From: Anastatus disparis
Lineage: Eukaryota > Arthropoda > Insecta > Hymenoptera > Eupelmidae
Assembly: GCA_017163975.1 (NCBI GenBank)
Contig: JAFFSR010000264.1
Span: 806,001-870,000, forward strand
Direction: 5' to 3'
DNA: 64,000 bases
Part shown: positions 11,050 to 22,303 of the stretch, piece by piece
Layout: every line of letters begins with the position of its first letter
How positions within the stretch are numbered: the first letter of the stretch is position 1
Position numbers and translations under genes: made by a program
The notes under the pieces: generated by a model
Told to the model about the DNA's origin: nothing
Seen by the model: the letters and a program-made list of their open reading frames with translations, nothing else
Databases searched by the model: none

Positions 11050-12522
11050 ATGGAAAATGAAGAACATGAAGAATTGGTAAAATTATTAGCTGTATAATTT
11101 TTGTAATGTCATGTTGTTTTTAAATTTTTGTGAAATTTTTTGAATTATCATTCGATAAAAAGTTGTTATAAGTTGTAAATTTTGTGTAGTCTGTTAAACA
11201 AATAGTAGTAATAAATAATTATTATGAATTGTAAATATGTATAGTCCATTAACAAACAGTAGATACAAAAAATTATCATAAATTGTACATTTTAGTATAA
11301 AGTTTTTTGAATAATTAATAAGCTAAAGAATTTTTTTAAAACATGTTTTGTAATTTTATCTTTAATTTCAGCTCTTGTCGATATCAATAAAACAGAAGTT
11401 TAGCTCTGCAGAAAAACAATTTTTAATGTCTCTAATTGAAGATGTAAGCGATGCCATTGAAAGTCCCAAGACTGATAGTGTTTCGAAAACAATGAAAAAT
11501 AATGCTTGGAAAATGATTTGTGAAGAATATAAGAGTCAATCATTAAGTAATGGCATAGTAGTGACAAAGACTGTTGATCAATTGAAAAGATGTTGGGAAA
11601 ATTTGAAGTACAGGTTAGAGATTATACAACATATGTTTAAAACAGGAGGTGGTCTACCATTAGTAGAAGATGAAGATGAAGAATGTTTGAATGATTATGT
11701 CAGACGAATCGTACCACATATTGACTTCCATATGAGAGAAAATCCATATGACAGTACAAGCTTGCTAGAAGATAAGTTTAATATTATGATAATTGATTAA
11801 TTTTTTTTCTCATAATTTAAAATTTGATTGATCTAGGTAATTCTATTAACATTGATGAGGATTCGGATGGCCAAGTTGAGTTCTTGGATGAAGATTTTCT
11901 TAAAGCTGCAGAAACAGATTATGATCAACGTTCTTATTGTCAAGCAGTCAATAATAAAGAAATAAATGAAAATGTACTTAGGATCATGAACAAGAATTCT
12001 TGTAATAGATTAAATGAAGCTTTAACAGCTAAAAGTACTATGAACGTAAGGCAACCGTTAAAAAGTTTAAGTAATATGTACAGCATTTCTGATGCTAATC
12101 GAAACAGAATATCAAAAACTCCAATTTTAAATAATAGATTAAAAAGCCTTTCAGGTTAAAATTAATTCAATTTTTTAATCATAATCTATAATTTATTTTT
12201 TTTTAAATAAGAATATTAAAAATTAATTCATTTTTATTGTAGATGATATGATTGCTAGATCTAGTGAAAAAAAGAAATCTGCATTGGAAATTGAACAGGA
12301 AGCAAGAATCAAAAGAAATAACCAGATGGCTTAACTCAGCAACAAGAAATTCATGAAATGAAATTAGAAGTTCTTAAAAAAGAATGTAAATATTGGGACA
12401 AAATGACTGAGTATGCAGCTTTGAAAAAAACAATCTACGCCGAAGAATTGAAAGCAATGACAGCTCAAGTTTCTTGTTGGCAAGCAAAATTCAATGCTGT
12501 CAATTCATATTTGGATGAATAG
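11050..12522 (+). CDS. Harbinger-associated Myb/SANT-like protein, four exons, frameshifted
   Basis: Exon 1 is 11050-11076 (MENEEHEEL, donor GTAAAA). Exon 2 starts at 11372 after TTTAATTTCAG and encodes a Myb/SANT domain (FSSAEKQFLMSLIE, AWKMICEEY, QLKRCWENLKYR). Exon 3 is about 11838-12154 (DEDSDGQVEFLDEDF onward, donor CAG|GTTAAA). Exon 4 runs 12242-12522 after TTGTAG and ends in a coiled-coil tail (QQQEIHEMKLEVLKKE to NSYLDE). PIF/Harbinger elements code for such a Myb-like partner that helps the transposase bind DNA and enter the nucleus; a transposase relic lies next door at 13670-15400. A one-base shift near 12330 breaks exon 4, and the exon 2 donor is not clear, so the copy is probably decaying. 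Confidence 0.7.
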
Positions 12523-12619
12523 TTTATTCATTTTTTAATTTTCTAACCGCTTCCCTTAATTTTATCCGATAATATGTAAATCATAAATAAAAAATAAAAT
12601 TAAGAAATTTTATTATTAA

Positions 12620-13477
12620 CCCGCTGACTGCAGAGCACATTTCGAAACTTTGAAAAATTCTATTTTTTCTTAAATTCGTCATAATATGTATCACAATGAT
12701 GATTAAAAGCTTCATATACAAGTTTAGGTTAGAATAAATATAATAAAACCGATGTCCACTGTAGTGGACAAAAGCAGTAAACGGTCTCATAGAATTCATG
12801 AATTTTATTCACCGCCTAATTATCGCATAAATCTACATATATTAACATAATAAACAGAGTTACATATTAATCGCTTTAAATAACATAACTTCGAACTAAA
12901 ATATTACAATATTTATCTTATTTGAGCCGATTACTCAATGGGTTTGGTGTGAAAATCTTTGAAACAGTTATTATTTCGTGTTAGGCATAAATTTATTTTA
13001 CATTTTTCACCTCTTTGAGACGATCGCTCCGACGCATCTATTGGAATAAAATTTATAACCTTTATGAATACTATGAATGCGTTTACTGCTTTTGTCCACT
13101 ACAGTGGACATGTTTTCAACAGAGCATATGAATTATTTTTAAGCGAATTACGATATTTTTAACTAATAAAATATTTAAAGTTAACCTCCAAAAGTATAAC
13201 AATTAATTAACTTACCTTATACAACTACTTTTAAAGCTTTTATACGATAATATCTTGAAGCAAAATACGAGTTGTCAAATTTTTCAAAAAATAGTGTAAC
13301 TCAATTAGCTCTTATGAAATGATTTCGCTAGTAAATGTTATATTAGTAGTTGATTTATATTACATTTGTGTTTATTTATAAAAAAAAACATAACGCAATC
13401 CAAAAAAGATGGCGCAGTGTTTTTTTTATACGGCTTTAAAGCTTTGTCCACCGTAGTGGACAAGAACAGTCAGCGGG
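12620..13477. mobile_element. piggyBac-type MITE (858 bp)
   Basis: TTAA duplications (12616-12619, 13478-13481) flank perfect inverted ends CCCGCTGACTG / CAGTCAGCGGG. The CCC start and TTAA target are the piggyBac signature. Three copies of a 16-bp palindrome of the form GTCCACTGTAGTGGAC sit at about 12752, 13096 and 13446, two of them subterminal. These are likely transposase-binding or structural repeats. No coding capacity. Confidence 0.9.
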
Positions 13478-13481
13478 TTAA

Positions 13482-13669
13482 CTCTATTTATTATAATTGA
13501 AAACTAGCTTAATGTACCTCGCTCATTGAAAATAATAATTAATATATAGGATAAACATGTCAAAGCATATATTCTTCTAGAATCAGACAATTGATTAACA
13601 TAATTAAACTTTGAAAATTAAATCTAATGCATACTAATAATTCACATCTTTTCATAACACAAATTAACG
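13482..13669. other. Short AT-rich flank between MITE and transposase relic
   Basis: No feature seen. Confidence 0.4.
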
Positions 13670-15400
13670 ATGAAAATGTCTTTCTATAAACAATCTTCTA
13701 AAATTAAGGCCATTGACATACGAGGAAGATCATCTGAATAATAGGGATTTCGAAAATTTATTTCTGCTTCTTTAAGAGGATAGTTTAAATTTACGTGCAT
13801 ATTCCATAATACTGCCTATTTTTTAACCCTCTCGGCAAACATGAAAATTTCCTTTTCGATATACCAAATGTTCTTCCGATGATATTTCTGGTTTTTATGT
13901 GACTTTTGTTATAATCCCTTTCTATTTGAGTTCTAGGATTTATCAGCGGAACTAGCATGTAAGGCTGTGAACTGTATCGATTATCACCCAAAAGTAAACC
14001 TAGAAAAATCAATGATAAATACAATGATTTGATAATTAGATCAAAATATTCACACAAAAATTTTAATAATTTTAAAATAATACAAATTGAAAATGACTGT
14101 TTTCATATCATACCTCTGAATGCATTTTCTTCAAAATAAATTTTTAATGTACAGTACCGCTCAAAAGTTCGTAAAAATTTTTTTTTTTTTTAACTCAACT
14201 TCAAACTGCAATATTTCGGAAACGGCTCGATGAATTTGAAAAATCCGGACAGCGTTTGAAAGATCAGACAAAATACTATCTTTTTGTGTCCTGCCAAATA
14301 TTTTTATCTCTTTTTTTAACTCTATTTCTAATGATAGAAAAATTTTTTATTTTTACGAATTTTTAAATTTCAATCAATCAAATGTAACTTTTTAAGAAAT
14401 TGTTAAAATTAAAAAATTCGAACACGACTGAAAAGTAGAGTGGATTTCCTAAATCTTTATGTTTTATGATTTTTTTGTATCTATTTCCTGCGTGTAGCTA
14501 AAAATGCGCAAAAATGGAAAGTACAAGAAAATCAGTTTTAGATATGATAATATTTTCCAATATCGCGGGTCTATTTTTGTTTACATTTCAGCATGTGTTC
14601 AAATCTGTAGTTCGTATATACATACGAAGAATTAAATTTGTAAATAACTTTAATTTATTCAAAAAAAGGACACTATCATTTATAATAATTGTGATAAAAT
14701 TGGTGATAATTTTGTTAAAAGTATACAATACCGTTCATTAGTTCGTAAAAAAATTTTTTTTTAGAAACTCAACTTCAAACTGCGATATTTCGAAAATGAC
14801 TCGATAAATTTAAAAAATCTGGATGGCGTTTAAAAGATTAGACAAAATACTATCTTTTTGTATCTTGCTAATGTAAACCAAAATTGACTCGCGACATTGG
14901 AAAATATTATCATATTTAAAACTGATTTTCTTGTACTTTCCATTTTTGCGCATTTTTAGCTACACGCAGGAAATAGATACAAAAAAATCATAAAATATAA
15001 AGATTTAGGAAATTCACTCTATTTTTCAGTCGTGTTCGAATTTTTTAATTTTAACAATTTCTTAAAAAGTTACATTTGATTGATTGAAATTTAAAAATTC
15101 GTAAAAATAAAAAATTTTTCTATCATTAGAAATAGAGTTAAAAATAGAGATAAAAATATTTGGCAGGACACAAAAAGATAGTATTTTGTCTGATCTTTCA
15201 AACGCTGTCCGGATTTTTCAAATTCATCGAGCCGTTTCCGAAATATTGCAGTTTGAAGTTGAGTTAAATAAAAAAAAAATTTTTACGAACTTTTGAGCGG
15301 TACTGTACTTCGATCAAAGCAAGTTTAATCGTGAGTGCTACCAGAATGTCTGACATCAACAAACAAAAACTCTCCTCTCGGTCCCACAGCTGCCTGCGAA
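13670..15400 (-). pseudogene. PIF/Harbinger transposase (HARBI1-like) relic, split by a MITE
   Basis: Minus-strand exons: an upstream exon after a GATTCGCAG acceptor near 15400 reads RGEFLFVDVRHSGSTHD. It is cut at a TA by the 14152-15305 MITE and resumes as KIYFEENAFR to the donor at 14113. The next exon, from 13999, reads LLLGDNRYSSQPYMLVPL, IERDYNKSHIKTRN and RTFGISKRKFSCLPRGL, then the C-terminal end to about 13670. GSTHD, LLGD-Y and the RN-ERTFG-KRRF-L block are hallmarks of Harbinger DDE nucleases. One stop lies after GSTHD. With the Myb gene at 11050-12522 on the other strand this is the usual two-gene Harbinger layout. The 5' exons were lost or moved by the LINE that begins near 15555. 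Confidence 0.8.
14152..15305. mobile_element. Tc1/mariner-type foldback MITE (1154 bp)
   Basis: TA duplications (14150-14151, 15306-15307) flank inverted ends CAGTACCGCTCAAAAGTTCG. The two arms, each over 400 bp, are near-complementary around a centre at about 14725-14880. The centre itself holds a diverged extra copy of the terminal sequence (CCGTTCATTAGTTCG at 14729), so the element looks like one copy that captured another. It carries no gene. Short open frames inside are palindrome artefacts. Confidence 0.88.
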
Positions 15401-16291
15401 TCATAAATATTTATTGTAAAATAGACATTATTATATTTAATACAAGATTATTATTAATAATAAATGCTAATAATCGCCAAAATGTTAAGCTAAAAGAAGT
15501 CCTTCCTACTCCGAAAAACTTCAGCAAAAGCTTTTCTTAGACTTGCTATTCTGATCAAACTCTTGGGAGCCTAACATCGTCTCGCGCGGAGGATGTTGGG
15601 TCGGTACTTCTTCACTCCCATCTCATCCTGGGAGGCAGGCTCTGGGGATGTGGGGTGGAGGGTGCTTATGCAACTGGCACTGTCGGCTTCTGGGAGCTCC
15701 GGTGGTTGAGAGCCGCGGGGTGCCTGGAGGTATGGGCATTAGGGACGCGAGTAATTCGGCTTGGCGTCGTTGGCCCGAGGGTTTACCTAGCTGAATCTAG
15801 GATGGCTCAGCAATCCGAGGTGACCAAGAAACAACTCCCTAACTCTTACTGGTGATGAAGATACATCGTGTGTTAACAAAACACATCACCCTCTGACTGA
15901 AGGTGTAATGTGAACTGTGCCGATGTTGTTCGTGGCCTAAGGGTTACAGTGAGTCTCAAACGGTGCCTCGCAGATACTGGGCGCCCTCTACGAGTATCAA
16001 TGCCTCATCTTTGCATGCGGGGCTCTGTGGAGGTGGACTAACCTTCCCCTAGCTTCTTGTGGGACTCAAATAGAACCACTCAACCTGAGCTAGTGATCCA
16101 ACCGGAAGCACAACCAGTGTCTGTTACTTTGCCGGTGAACCTGAAAGGGGGAACCGAAACCATATTGGTAAACCTTGCAGAGGGAACCGAAACACGTCGG
16201 TGAACCTGAAAGAAGGAACCACTAACAACACACTAAGAAGAATGGGGAAAAGCAGATTAGGAATAAGCGTGAAGGACGTACGTTATCCTCC

Positions 16292-16813
16292 TTGCTTTTG
16301 ACGCCCTCTAAGGCCAAAGGGGTCAAAAGACCAAAAACATCAAGTGATACTCCGCTGGAGGGACAAAGACCCCCTAAAAAGAGTAACAATAATCGTACCA
16401 ATGAAGGTTCTCTGTCGCTTGCGCAGAAAACAAATCCACTCACAGCAGTGGTGGTTCCGATGGAGTATCTGGATAAGAGCTCGTCAGTTAAGTTGACGAA
16501 TCTTCGTAAGGTAATTGAGGAGCTCGTTGATCAGATAGAGGACAAGCAACTACCCAGGTTCGAGGACTCCATGCTGAAGAATGGTGCGCTGATCATCGTG
16601 CTGGCAGACCAATTCAGTAGGGAATGGTTTGTGCGGCGGAGGGGTGAGAAGAGTTCACCAGGTGCTCTCATCTTCAGAGTGGGAGGGATTAAGCTTCTTC
16701 AGCGCCTGATTAGGGCCACGATCCGTCTACCTTCTAAGGTAGAGCCGAGAGTAGCGCTGAAAAGTTTGGGGAGGCTCAATCCGTCTCTACGAGTGGATGG
16801 CTGGAAGCTGTAA
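16292..16813 (+). CDS. LINE ORF1 protein remnant
   Basis: 173-codon frame. A basic N-terminus (KAKGVKRPKTSS, PPKKSNNNR) is followed by a folded-looking domain with KNGALIIVLADQFSREWFVR and PGALIFRVGGI, resembling the C-terminal domain of ORF1 products in LOA-type insect LINEs. The likely role is nucleic-acid binding in the retrotransposition particle. The frame breaks near 16813, before the domain would normally end; text to about 17080 (EEGMILIAGIPESSL) probably continues it. Confidence 0.6.
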   Translation: MLLTPSKAKGVKRPKTSSDTPLEGQRPPKKSNNNRTNEGSLSLAQKTNPLTAVVVPMEYLDKSSSVKLTNLRKVIEELVDQIEDKQLPRFEDSMLKNGALIIVLADQFSREWFVRRRGEKSSPGALIFRVGGIKLLQRLIRATIRLPSKVEPRVALKSLGRLNPSLRVDGWKL

Positions 16814-17082
16814 AACCCTCTGTATGTCTCTGAAACCCGGAAGCCAATCAAACAACTACAACAACAAGATCAATCAAAGGACTAGTAGATCGCGCAACCG
16901 GACCAAGGTTCAACGGTGGAGCAGCCTGAAGGTAAGGTGAACGAGGAGGGAATGATTCTCATAGCGGGCATTCCCGAATCGTCTCTCATAAGCCTGAGTT
17001 TATCAGGCAATAAAGCTCACTACGGTGTGGGCAGAGTTGAAGTTAGATTCTCTGCCAAGACCGTGGAAGCCTCAAGTAATCT

Positions 17083-17973
17083 ATAGGGGAAATTTCAAAA
17101 GGGGGATCCTTAAAATTACATAGATTAACTTGCCCCACAGAGAAGACTCCTCTGCCCTTCTGGCGAGGAGACAGGCTGTGGCACACACATACGTATTATT
17201 AATACAAGAACCATGGACCATTAATAGTTCAATTAAAGGACTTGGAAAAGGTGGCACAATTGTCAGAAATCCAACAGCTGTTAAGCCTAGAGCGTGTATC
17301 TGGATCAAGGGTCTAGAAAACATACCACTTATAGCAGTCATCACTCGCGATGTCGTGGCTACAAAGGTAAATCTCTCCATAGGGGGTAGTGTGAGCTTTA
17401 GTCTACTTCCCATATGAGGAAGAAATCCCCACCAAAGAGGTAATCAAGCTGGTGGACTATTATGGCGAGAGGGGGCTTCATCTAGTTTTTGGATGTGATG
17501 CCAATGTTCACCATACGGTGTGTGGCAGCACAGACTCGAACATCAGAGAATCGGCCCTATTTGAGTCCTTAGCTACTACAGAGCTAGATATCCTTAATAA
17601 GGTATCAGAACCTACCTCCTTCAATATAAGGAGAAGAGAGGTGATCGATCTTGCACTGTGTTCACAAAACTTTATTCATGCTGTGGAGGGTTGGAGAGTG
17701 TTGGATGAACCGATGCTTTCTGACCATGCACAGATCACGTTTAATATTTGTTTTCTGTTACAGGAGGTCAAATGGATTAGGAAGCCAAGAAATACGAACT
17801 GGGGTACATATAAAAAGGAACTCTCAACAGCAATGAGAGTATCTCCTAAGAACATCGGGAACAGGGAAGAAGTAGAAGAGGCGGCAGAAACGCTCCATCA
17901 GTCTATCATCTCTGCATTCTGCAAGAGCTGTCCTCTTAAAAAAGCAAGAACAGAGTATGAGTCTCCATGGTAG
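17083..17973 (+). pseudogene. LINE apurinic-type endonuclease domain
   Basis: Frames 17130-17417 and 17452-17973 carry LLIQEPWT, GCDANVHHTVCGS, RREVIDLALCS and MLSDHAQITF, the order of APE-type endonuclease motifs with the catalytic D-N and S-D-H residues visible. A frame change near 17417 and a stop at 17971 break it. Confidence 0.8.
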
Positions 17974-18758
17974 AGCCAAAAATTGGAAACTCTCAAGGAG
18001 GCAGTAAAAAGACTGTTCAAGAAGGCCAAGGATTCCAAATCAGAGTTACCTTGGCAAAAGTGGAGGGACAAGTAAAAAGAGTACAGAAGGGAGGTCGAAG
18101 TAGGAACTTAGCTACAAACAGAGAGGCATTGGGCTGCTTGATGCGGACACACTTTCCGGGTTTTACTAACCTGAATGAAGCTTGCGGCTAGGATTGTCAC
18201 CCCGCAGCTGGTTCTGGCTCTCCTTCGGGCCGCTTAAGTCTCCGAGGGTGCGTGGGGTGCAACCGATCCTGCTTCAGCAGGGCATGGAGGTTATCCTCAG
18301 TCCATTCGTGAGACTGGCGAGAGCCTGTTTGTGGTTGAGTTACGCACCCGAAAACTGGAGGAAATCAAGAGTAATATTCATCCCGAAACAAGGAAGAAGC
18401 AGCTACTTTACTACAAATGACTTTAGACCAATTTACGTGATGTTCTTTATGCTGAAGTCGATAGAAAGGTTCATCGACACATACATCAAGGAAACGGTTC
18501 TTACTCAGAATCCGTTATCACCAGGACAACACGCCTACACAGAAGGCAAATCTACGGAAACGGCACTGCACAAAGCAGTGTTACTAATCAAGGAAGAAAT
18601 CGAAGCAAGAGGATTCGCTATAGGAGTTCTCCTGGACGTAGAGGGGGTTTTCAATAATACCCCAACAGAGGCTATCTGCAAAGCGGCCAAGAACAAAGGA
18701 GAGCCGGCCATGATCATGGATTGGATCCAAGATATTCTGAGTCACTGACAATTGGAAG

Positions 18759-19511
18759 TAGGGGTATGCGGGTAGCTCGAACTACGAGTAACTCGAACAA
18801 ATTACTTGACTCGACTCGAGCTCGTCCGAGTCGAGTATTAACTCGAACTTTTCGAGTTACTCGAATTTATCAAGTTACTCGAAAAAATATAAACTACTCG
18901 AATAACTCGATTCACTCGAATAACCCGAGTTACTCGAATAACTCAAAAAACTATTATATTATTATGTAGTAATTAGTTCTTTTTAATACGAAAATAGTCC
19001 ATTTCGGTACTAGTGCGATAAAGTGATTTTTTACTCGTGTGGCGGTTTGCGCCCGAGCGAAGCGAGGGTGAAAAGGTCACACGAGTAAGAAATCACTTTC
19101 TCGCACGAGTATCGAACACTATTTTTTGATACGACGTGTGAGAAGCTCCATTTTCGCACGTATCACTTTGTACAGCGTGCGTGAAATCGAGCTTCTCACA
19201 CGGAGTGTCAAAAAAATCATTTTTTAACACTTTATTTTCATTAATTTTCTACGAATTCTGTTTATACGTCTATTTAGAAAGAATATTGGAAAAACTTTTA
19301 AACTAACTTCGAGTCGAGTCGAGTATTATATTCGAGTAACTCGAGCCATCTGAGTTACTCGGATCTATCGAGTAACTTGAGCCATCCGAGTAATTCGAAT
19401 TGCTCGAGTAATTCGTATTTTTTCGAGTAGTTCGTATTATTTCGAGTACTTAAGGATCTCGAGTACTCGACTCGACGCGAACTCGATTATTCGAGTATTT
19501 GCATACCCCTA
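18759..19511. mobile_element. hAT-type MITE rich in CTCGA repeats, containing a nested hairpin
   Basis: Inverted ends TAGGGGTATGC (18759 and 19511) lie between 8-bp repeats ATTGGAAG (18751-18758) and ATTGAAAG (19512-19519), one mismatch; 8-bp duplications and TAGGG ends fit hAT. Both arms are made of short ACTCGA/TCGAGT repeats. The middle (18993-19235) is a GC-cored double hairpin of a dispersed family described below. Inserted inside the LINE RT. Confidence 0.8.
18993..19235. repeat. Two-hairpin GC-cored module inside the hAT MITE
   Basis: First hairpin 18993-19123: arms AGTGCGATAAAGTGATTT / AAATCACTTTCTCGCAC around the core GCCCGAGCGAAGCGAGGGT, bordered by AATAGT and ACTATT. A second, 19124-19215, has arms GTGTGAGAAGCTC / GAGCTTCTCACAC and is followed by TGTCAAAAAAA. 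The same order, reverse-oriented, occurs at 40312-41027. Confidence 0.8.
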
Positions 19512-20288
19512 ATTGAAAGTAACAAGGGGGATACCATGGTCAGAGGCAAAGTCGCAAATGGCTGCCCTCAGGGTAGTGTGATTTCCCTCCTAAAATGGAA
19601 CTTGGTGGCAAAGGGTGCCTTAACTTGTGTTAAAGAAACCGGGTGTCACATTATAGGATACGCTGACGATGTGATGATAATAGTGAGAGGACGATTTCTC
19701 GAACCACTGGCAGAGATATTACAGGTAGCCCTGGACAGACTTTAGAACTGGTGCACAACCAACAAACTGTCTATCAACCCTAGTAAAACAGAGGTGGTGG
19801 TTTTTACGAGGAAGTACAAGTGGAGACTACACAGAACCTTAAAGCTAGGAGGTCAGGTGTTAACACCAAAACCCGAGGCAAAATACTTGGGGGTTATACT
19901 GGACAGCAAACTACACTGGAAATCCCAGATAGAAGAGCGGTGCAGAAAGCTTATCAACATATTTTGGCTTAGTAGAAGAACTATTGGAAGGAACTGGAGA
20001 CTTAAACCTACTACCATCCTTTGGATGTTTAGGACAATTTTAATTCCTAGACTAACTTATGCAGCAGTGGTATGGTGGAAACGTACCATGACAGGGGCAA
20101 TGAGGACGGGGTGCATTACAGTCATGGGCTTCTTGATGGGAGTGACACCCCTACAAATATATGTATAAGTGACTGTTACAAGGTCTGCATGCAGACTGAT
20201 TGCTCTTAATATGTGGACAGGGAAAGATGAACATACTAACCTTCCTTGTTTTAAACAGGATGTACTACTAATGACGAGGTAAGATCTA

Positions 20289-20867
20289 ATGGTGATGAGA
20301 TATCACTTTGACAATAAATTCAAGGTGATTTTCCCAACCAGAGAAGACTGGCTAGCAGAAGACGGGAACGAAAGAACATCGCGCTCAGGCGACATCTGGT
20401 ACACGGATGGATCAAAGTCTGCAATAGGTACTAGAGCAGGCATCTACTGTAGGAAGCTCAGGAAGAGTGCCATCGTACCTTTGGATAAACAGGCTTCAAT
20501 CTTTCAAGCAGAACTGGTAACCATTCTGATCTGCGTTCGGATGGCACTGGATGCGAACAACCAAGACATAATGAACATGTGTTCAGATAGCAAAGGGGCT
20601 CTTATGGCCTTACAGAGTTACAAAACAAAGTCTAGCTCAGTAGAAGAGTGCATCAACTCACTAAATATCTTAGGAATAAAATGCAGGAACCTCTACCTTT
20701 ACTGGCTTCCCAGTCATGCGAGAATCAAAGGCAATAAGTCAGCAAACGACCTGGCTAAATTGTCTGTTAAAACATTGATCGGCCCTGAACCTGTATTAGG
20801 AATGCAGATGAGCCAAATCGAAGAAACAATGTGTCATTGGTTGAAGACACAACATAGGATTATCTAG
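20289..20867 (+). pseudogene. LINE RNase H domain
   Basis: WYTDGSKSAIGTRAGIY, FQAELVTILI, CSDSKGALMAL and YWLPSHARIKGNKSAND give the D-E-D and H..D pattern of type I RNase H. It follows the RT as in I/LOA LINEs. Confidence 0.85.
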
Positions 20868-20891
20868 AGGAACACACCAGGTTGTAGACAA

Positions 20892-21218
20892 GTGAAAGCT
20901 ATGCTGAGTGATGATCCCGATCATGCTTGGTTGGCACAGGGGGTGAATCTAAGCAGAGAAGACGTAAATATAGTGTTACAAATAGCGACGGGGCATGGAA
21001 AACTAAACTACCACATGTATAACATAAAGGTGGTTGGTTCTCCAACACGTAGATGGTGCGGAGCCGCCCTAAAAACGGCTCAGCACATTCTCGGTGAATG
21101 TAAGGAACTGGTCACAACCAGAATGAAACATATAAGAATGGAGTACTTCGATATCGATAGAATCAAAGTGCTTTCCTTAAACAAAGTGATCTCCTTGTAC
21201 AAAGATATCACGAAATAA
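20892..21218 (+). pseudogene. LINE ORF2 C-terminal Cys/His tail
   Basis: Reads IATGHGKLNYHMYNI, then RRWCGAA and TAQHILGECKEL, the degraded C-x2-C-type tail commonly found at the end of LINE ORF2 after RNase H. Stops at 21216-21218. Confidence 0.65.
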
Positions 21219-21467
21219 TGCTTATCTAAACTTGTCTAACCGCACATGCCCTGAACCTATTCATAAGGTTGTGGTGAGGAGTCACTGGTGGGACTATACT
21301 ATGGGGTTGCAAAGAGCTTCGGCCTAGGCAATATCAGGTGGCTCTATTCCCTAGAGTAACCTACCCGAAATGTTCTAATAATAATAAATAATAATAACAT
21401 TTAATTTTTGTCTTCCCTTGGGCTGTGATAGAGCAAGTGGTAGTGATAATGATTTTGATTATGTACT

Positions 21468-22025
21468 TACGTTTTCTATTTTATTATTTTCATCAGTATT
21501 TTTTAGAAGCAATGACGCTAATTGTTCTTTTTCTTTTGAATTTTATAATGTAATAACATTGTGATGAATATTACTCAAACGAGTTGATGCTTTTTTACAA
21601 GAGTGACTTATTCCTTTTGCAATAGTTGTCAAACAATTATTGCATACTCGATGAGAATTTATATTGTTTAAATTCTCAGGAATTAAATTGCCCTTTAATT
21701 CAGAAGAAATATTAAAAATAATTTCAGGTACTTTTTTAATTTTCATTCTTGAAATCTCACAAAAATAACAATTACAAACGAGAATTGAATTTGATCTTGT
21801 ATTTTTTCGAAACTGATATTCAGAAAAGATTTTTTCTTTCACTTTTGTGTTATTATCGTTGTCAAAACGGTATAAATATCTCTGACAACTAGCACATACA
21901 ACACAAGGAAGGCACTCATTTGCAGGGTTATAACTTTTAAATTTTTTCATTATTTTATCTTGCAAACTATTTCCTATTTTGCACATAGAACCACTTTACT
22001 TATGGCACAATAAACATACAAGAAA
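21468..22025 (-). pseudogene. N-terminal Cys-rich part of the large transposon-type relic
   Basis: Minus strand from about 22025: a first knuckle CLLCHK, a stop, then a frame (21986-21543) with CVVCASCQRYL, CNCYFCEISR and CNNCLTTIAKGISHSC, followed after a stop by KEKEQLASLLL and a perfect donor GAAAAC|GTAAGT ending at 21468. These cysteine pairs match the N-terminus of the same uncharacterised family as 3175-4031. The next exon begins near 10770, so the original intron is now about 10.7 kb of inserted DNA. Confidence 0.55.
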
Positions 22026-22303
22026 ACGAAGAATTTTCTTGATGAGATCATGTATAATCTTTACATTTTTTCAAAATTTTTATAACAATTTATTTGTTAT
22101 AATAAATACGTTCCAGAAGTTTTAGTTAGACTGACGATTTTGTTGTTACTGATTCGATTTTTTTATATCAAAACTTACCTTGTTTACAATGACGCGTATA
22201 TGTTTAAAATTATCTTTGTTTATAAACACAGTTCAATATTGCTAGAATAATTTAGTTTCCATCATAATGAGCAATGCTGTAGAAACATTTATTAAATTAA
22301 ATA

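Larger units (their letters stand above)
18182..20168 (+). pseudogene. LINE reverse transcriptase domain, split by a hAT-type MITE
   Basis: N-terminal fingers: YFTTNDFRPIYV, SPGQHAYTEGKSTETAL and a catalytic block now LLDVEGVFNN (18182-18748). After the MITE the frame resumes at 19536 with NGCPQGSVIS, IIGYADDVMIIV (the YADD active site), KLSINPSKTEVVVF, AKYLGVILDSKLHW and PRLTYAAVVWW to 20168. An amber stop at 19743 and others interrupt it. Confidence 0.85.
15555..21397 (+). mobile_element. LOA/I-like non-LTR retrotransposon with RNase H, degraded
   Basis: GC-richer than its surroundings. Order: a G-rich leader, ORF1 (16292-16813), AP endonuclease (17100-17973), reverse transcriptase (18182-20168, interrupted by a MITE), RNase H (20289-20867), a C-terminal Cys/His tail (20892-21218) and a 3' end in an (AATAAT)n run at 21377-21397. 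RNase H after RT plus an ORF1 of this type points to the LOA/I group of LINEs. Many stops and frameshifts make it inactive. No target duplication could be placed with certainty. Confidence 0.85.

Noticed and set aside
12581..12799. 72-codon minus-strand ORF
   Set aside because: Spans the end of the piggyBac MITE and includes its terminal repeat; no conserved features.
14514..14741. 75-codon hydrophobic ORF
   Set aside because: Lies in the arms and centre of a foldback MITE; hydrophobicity comes from AT-rich sequence.
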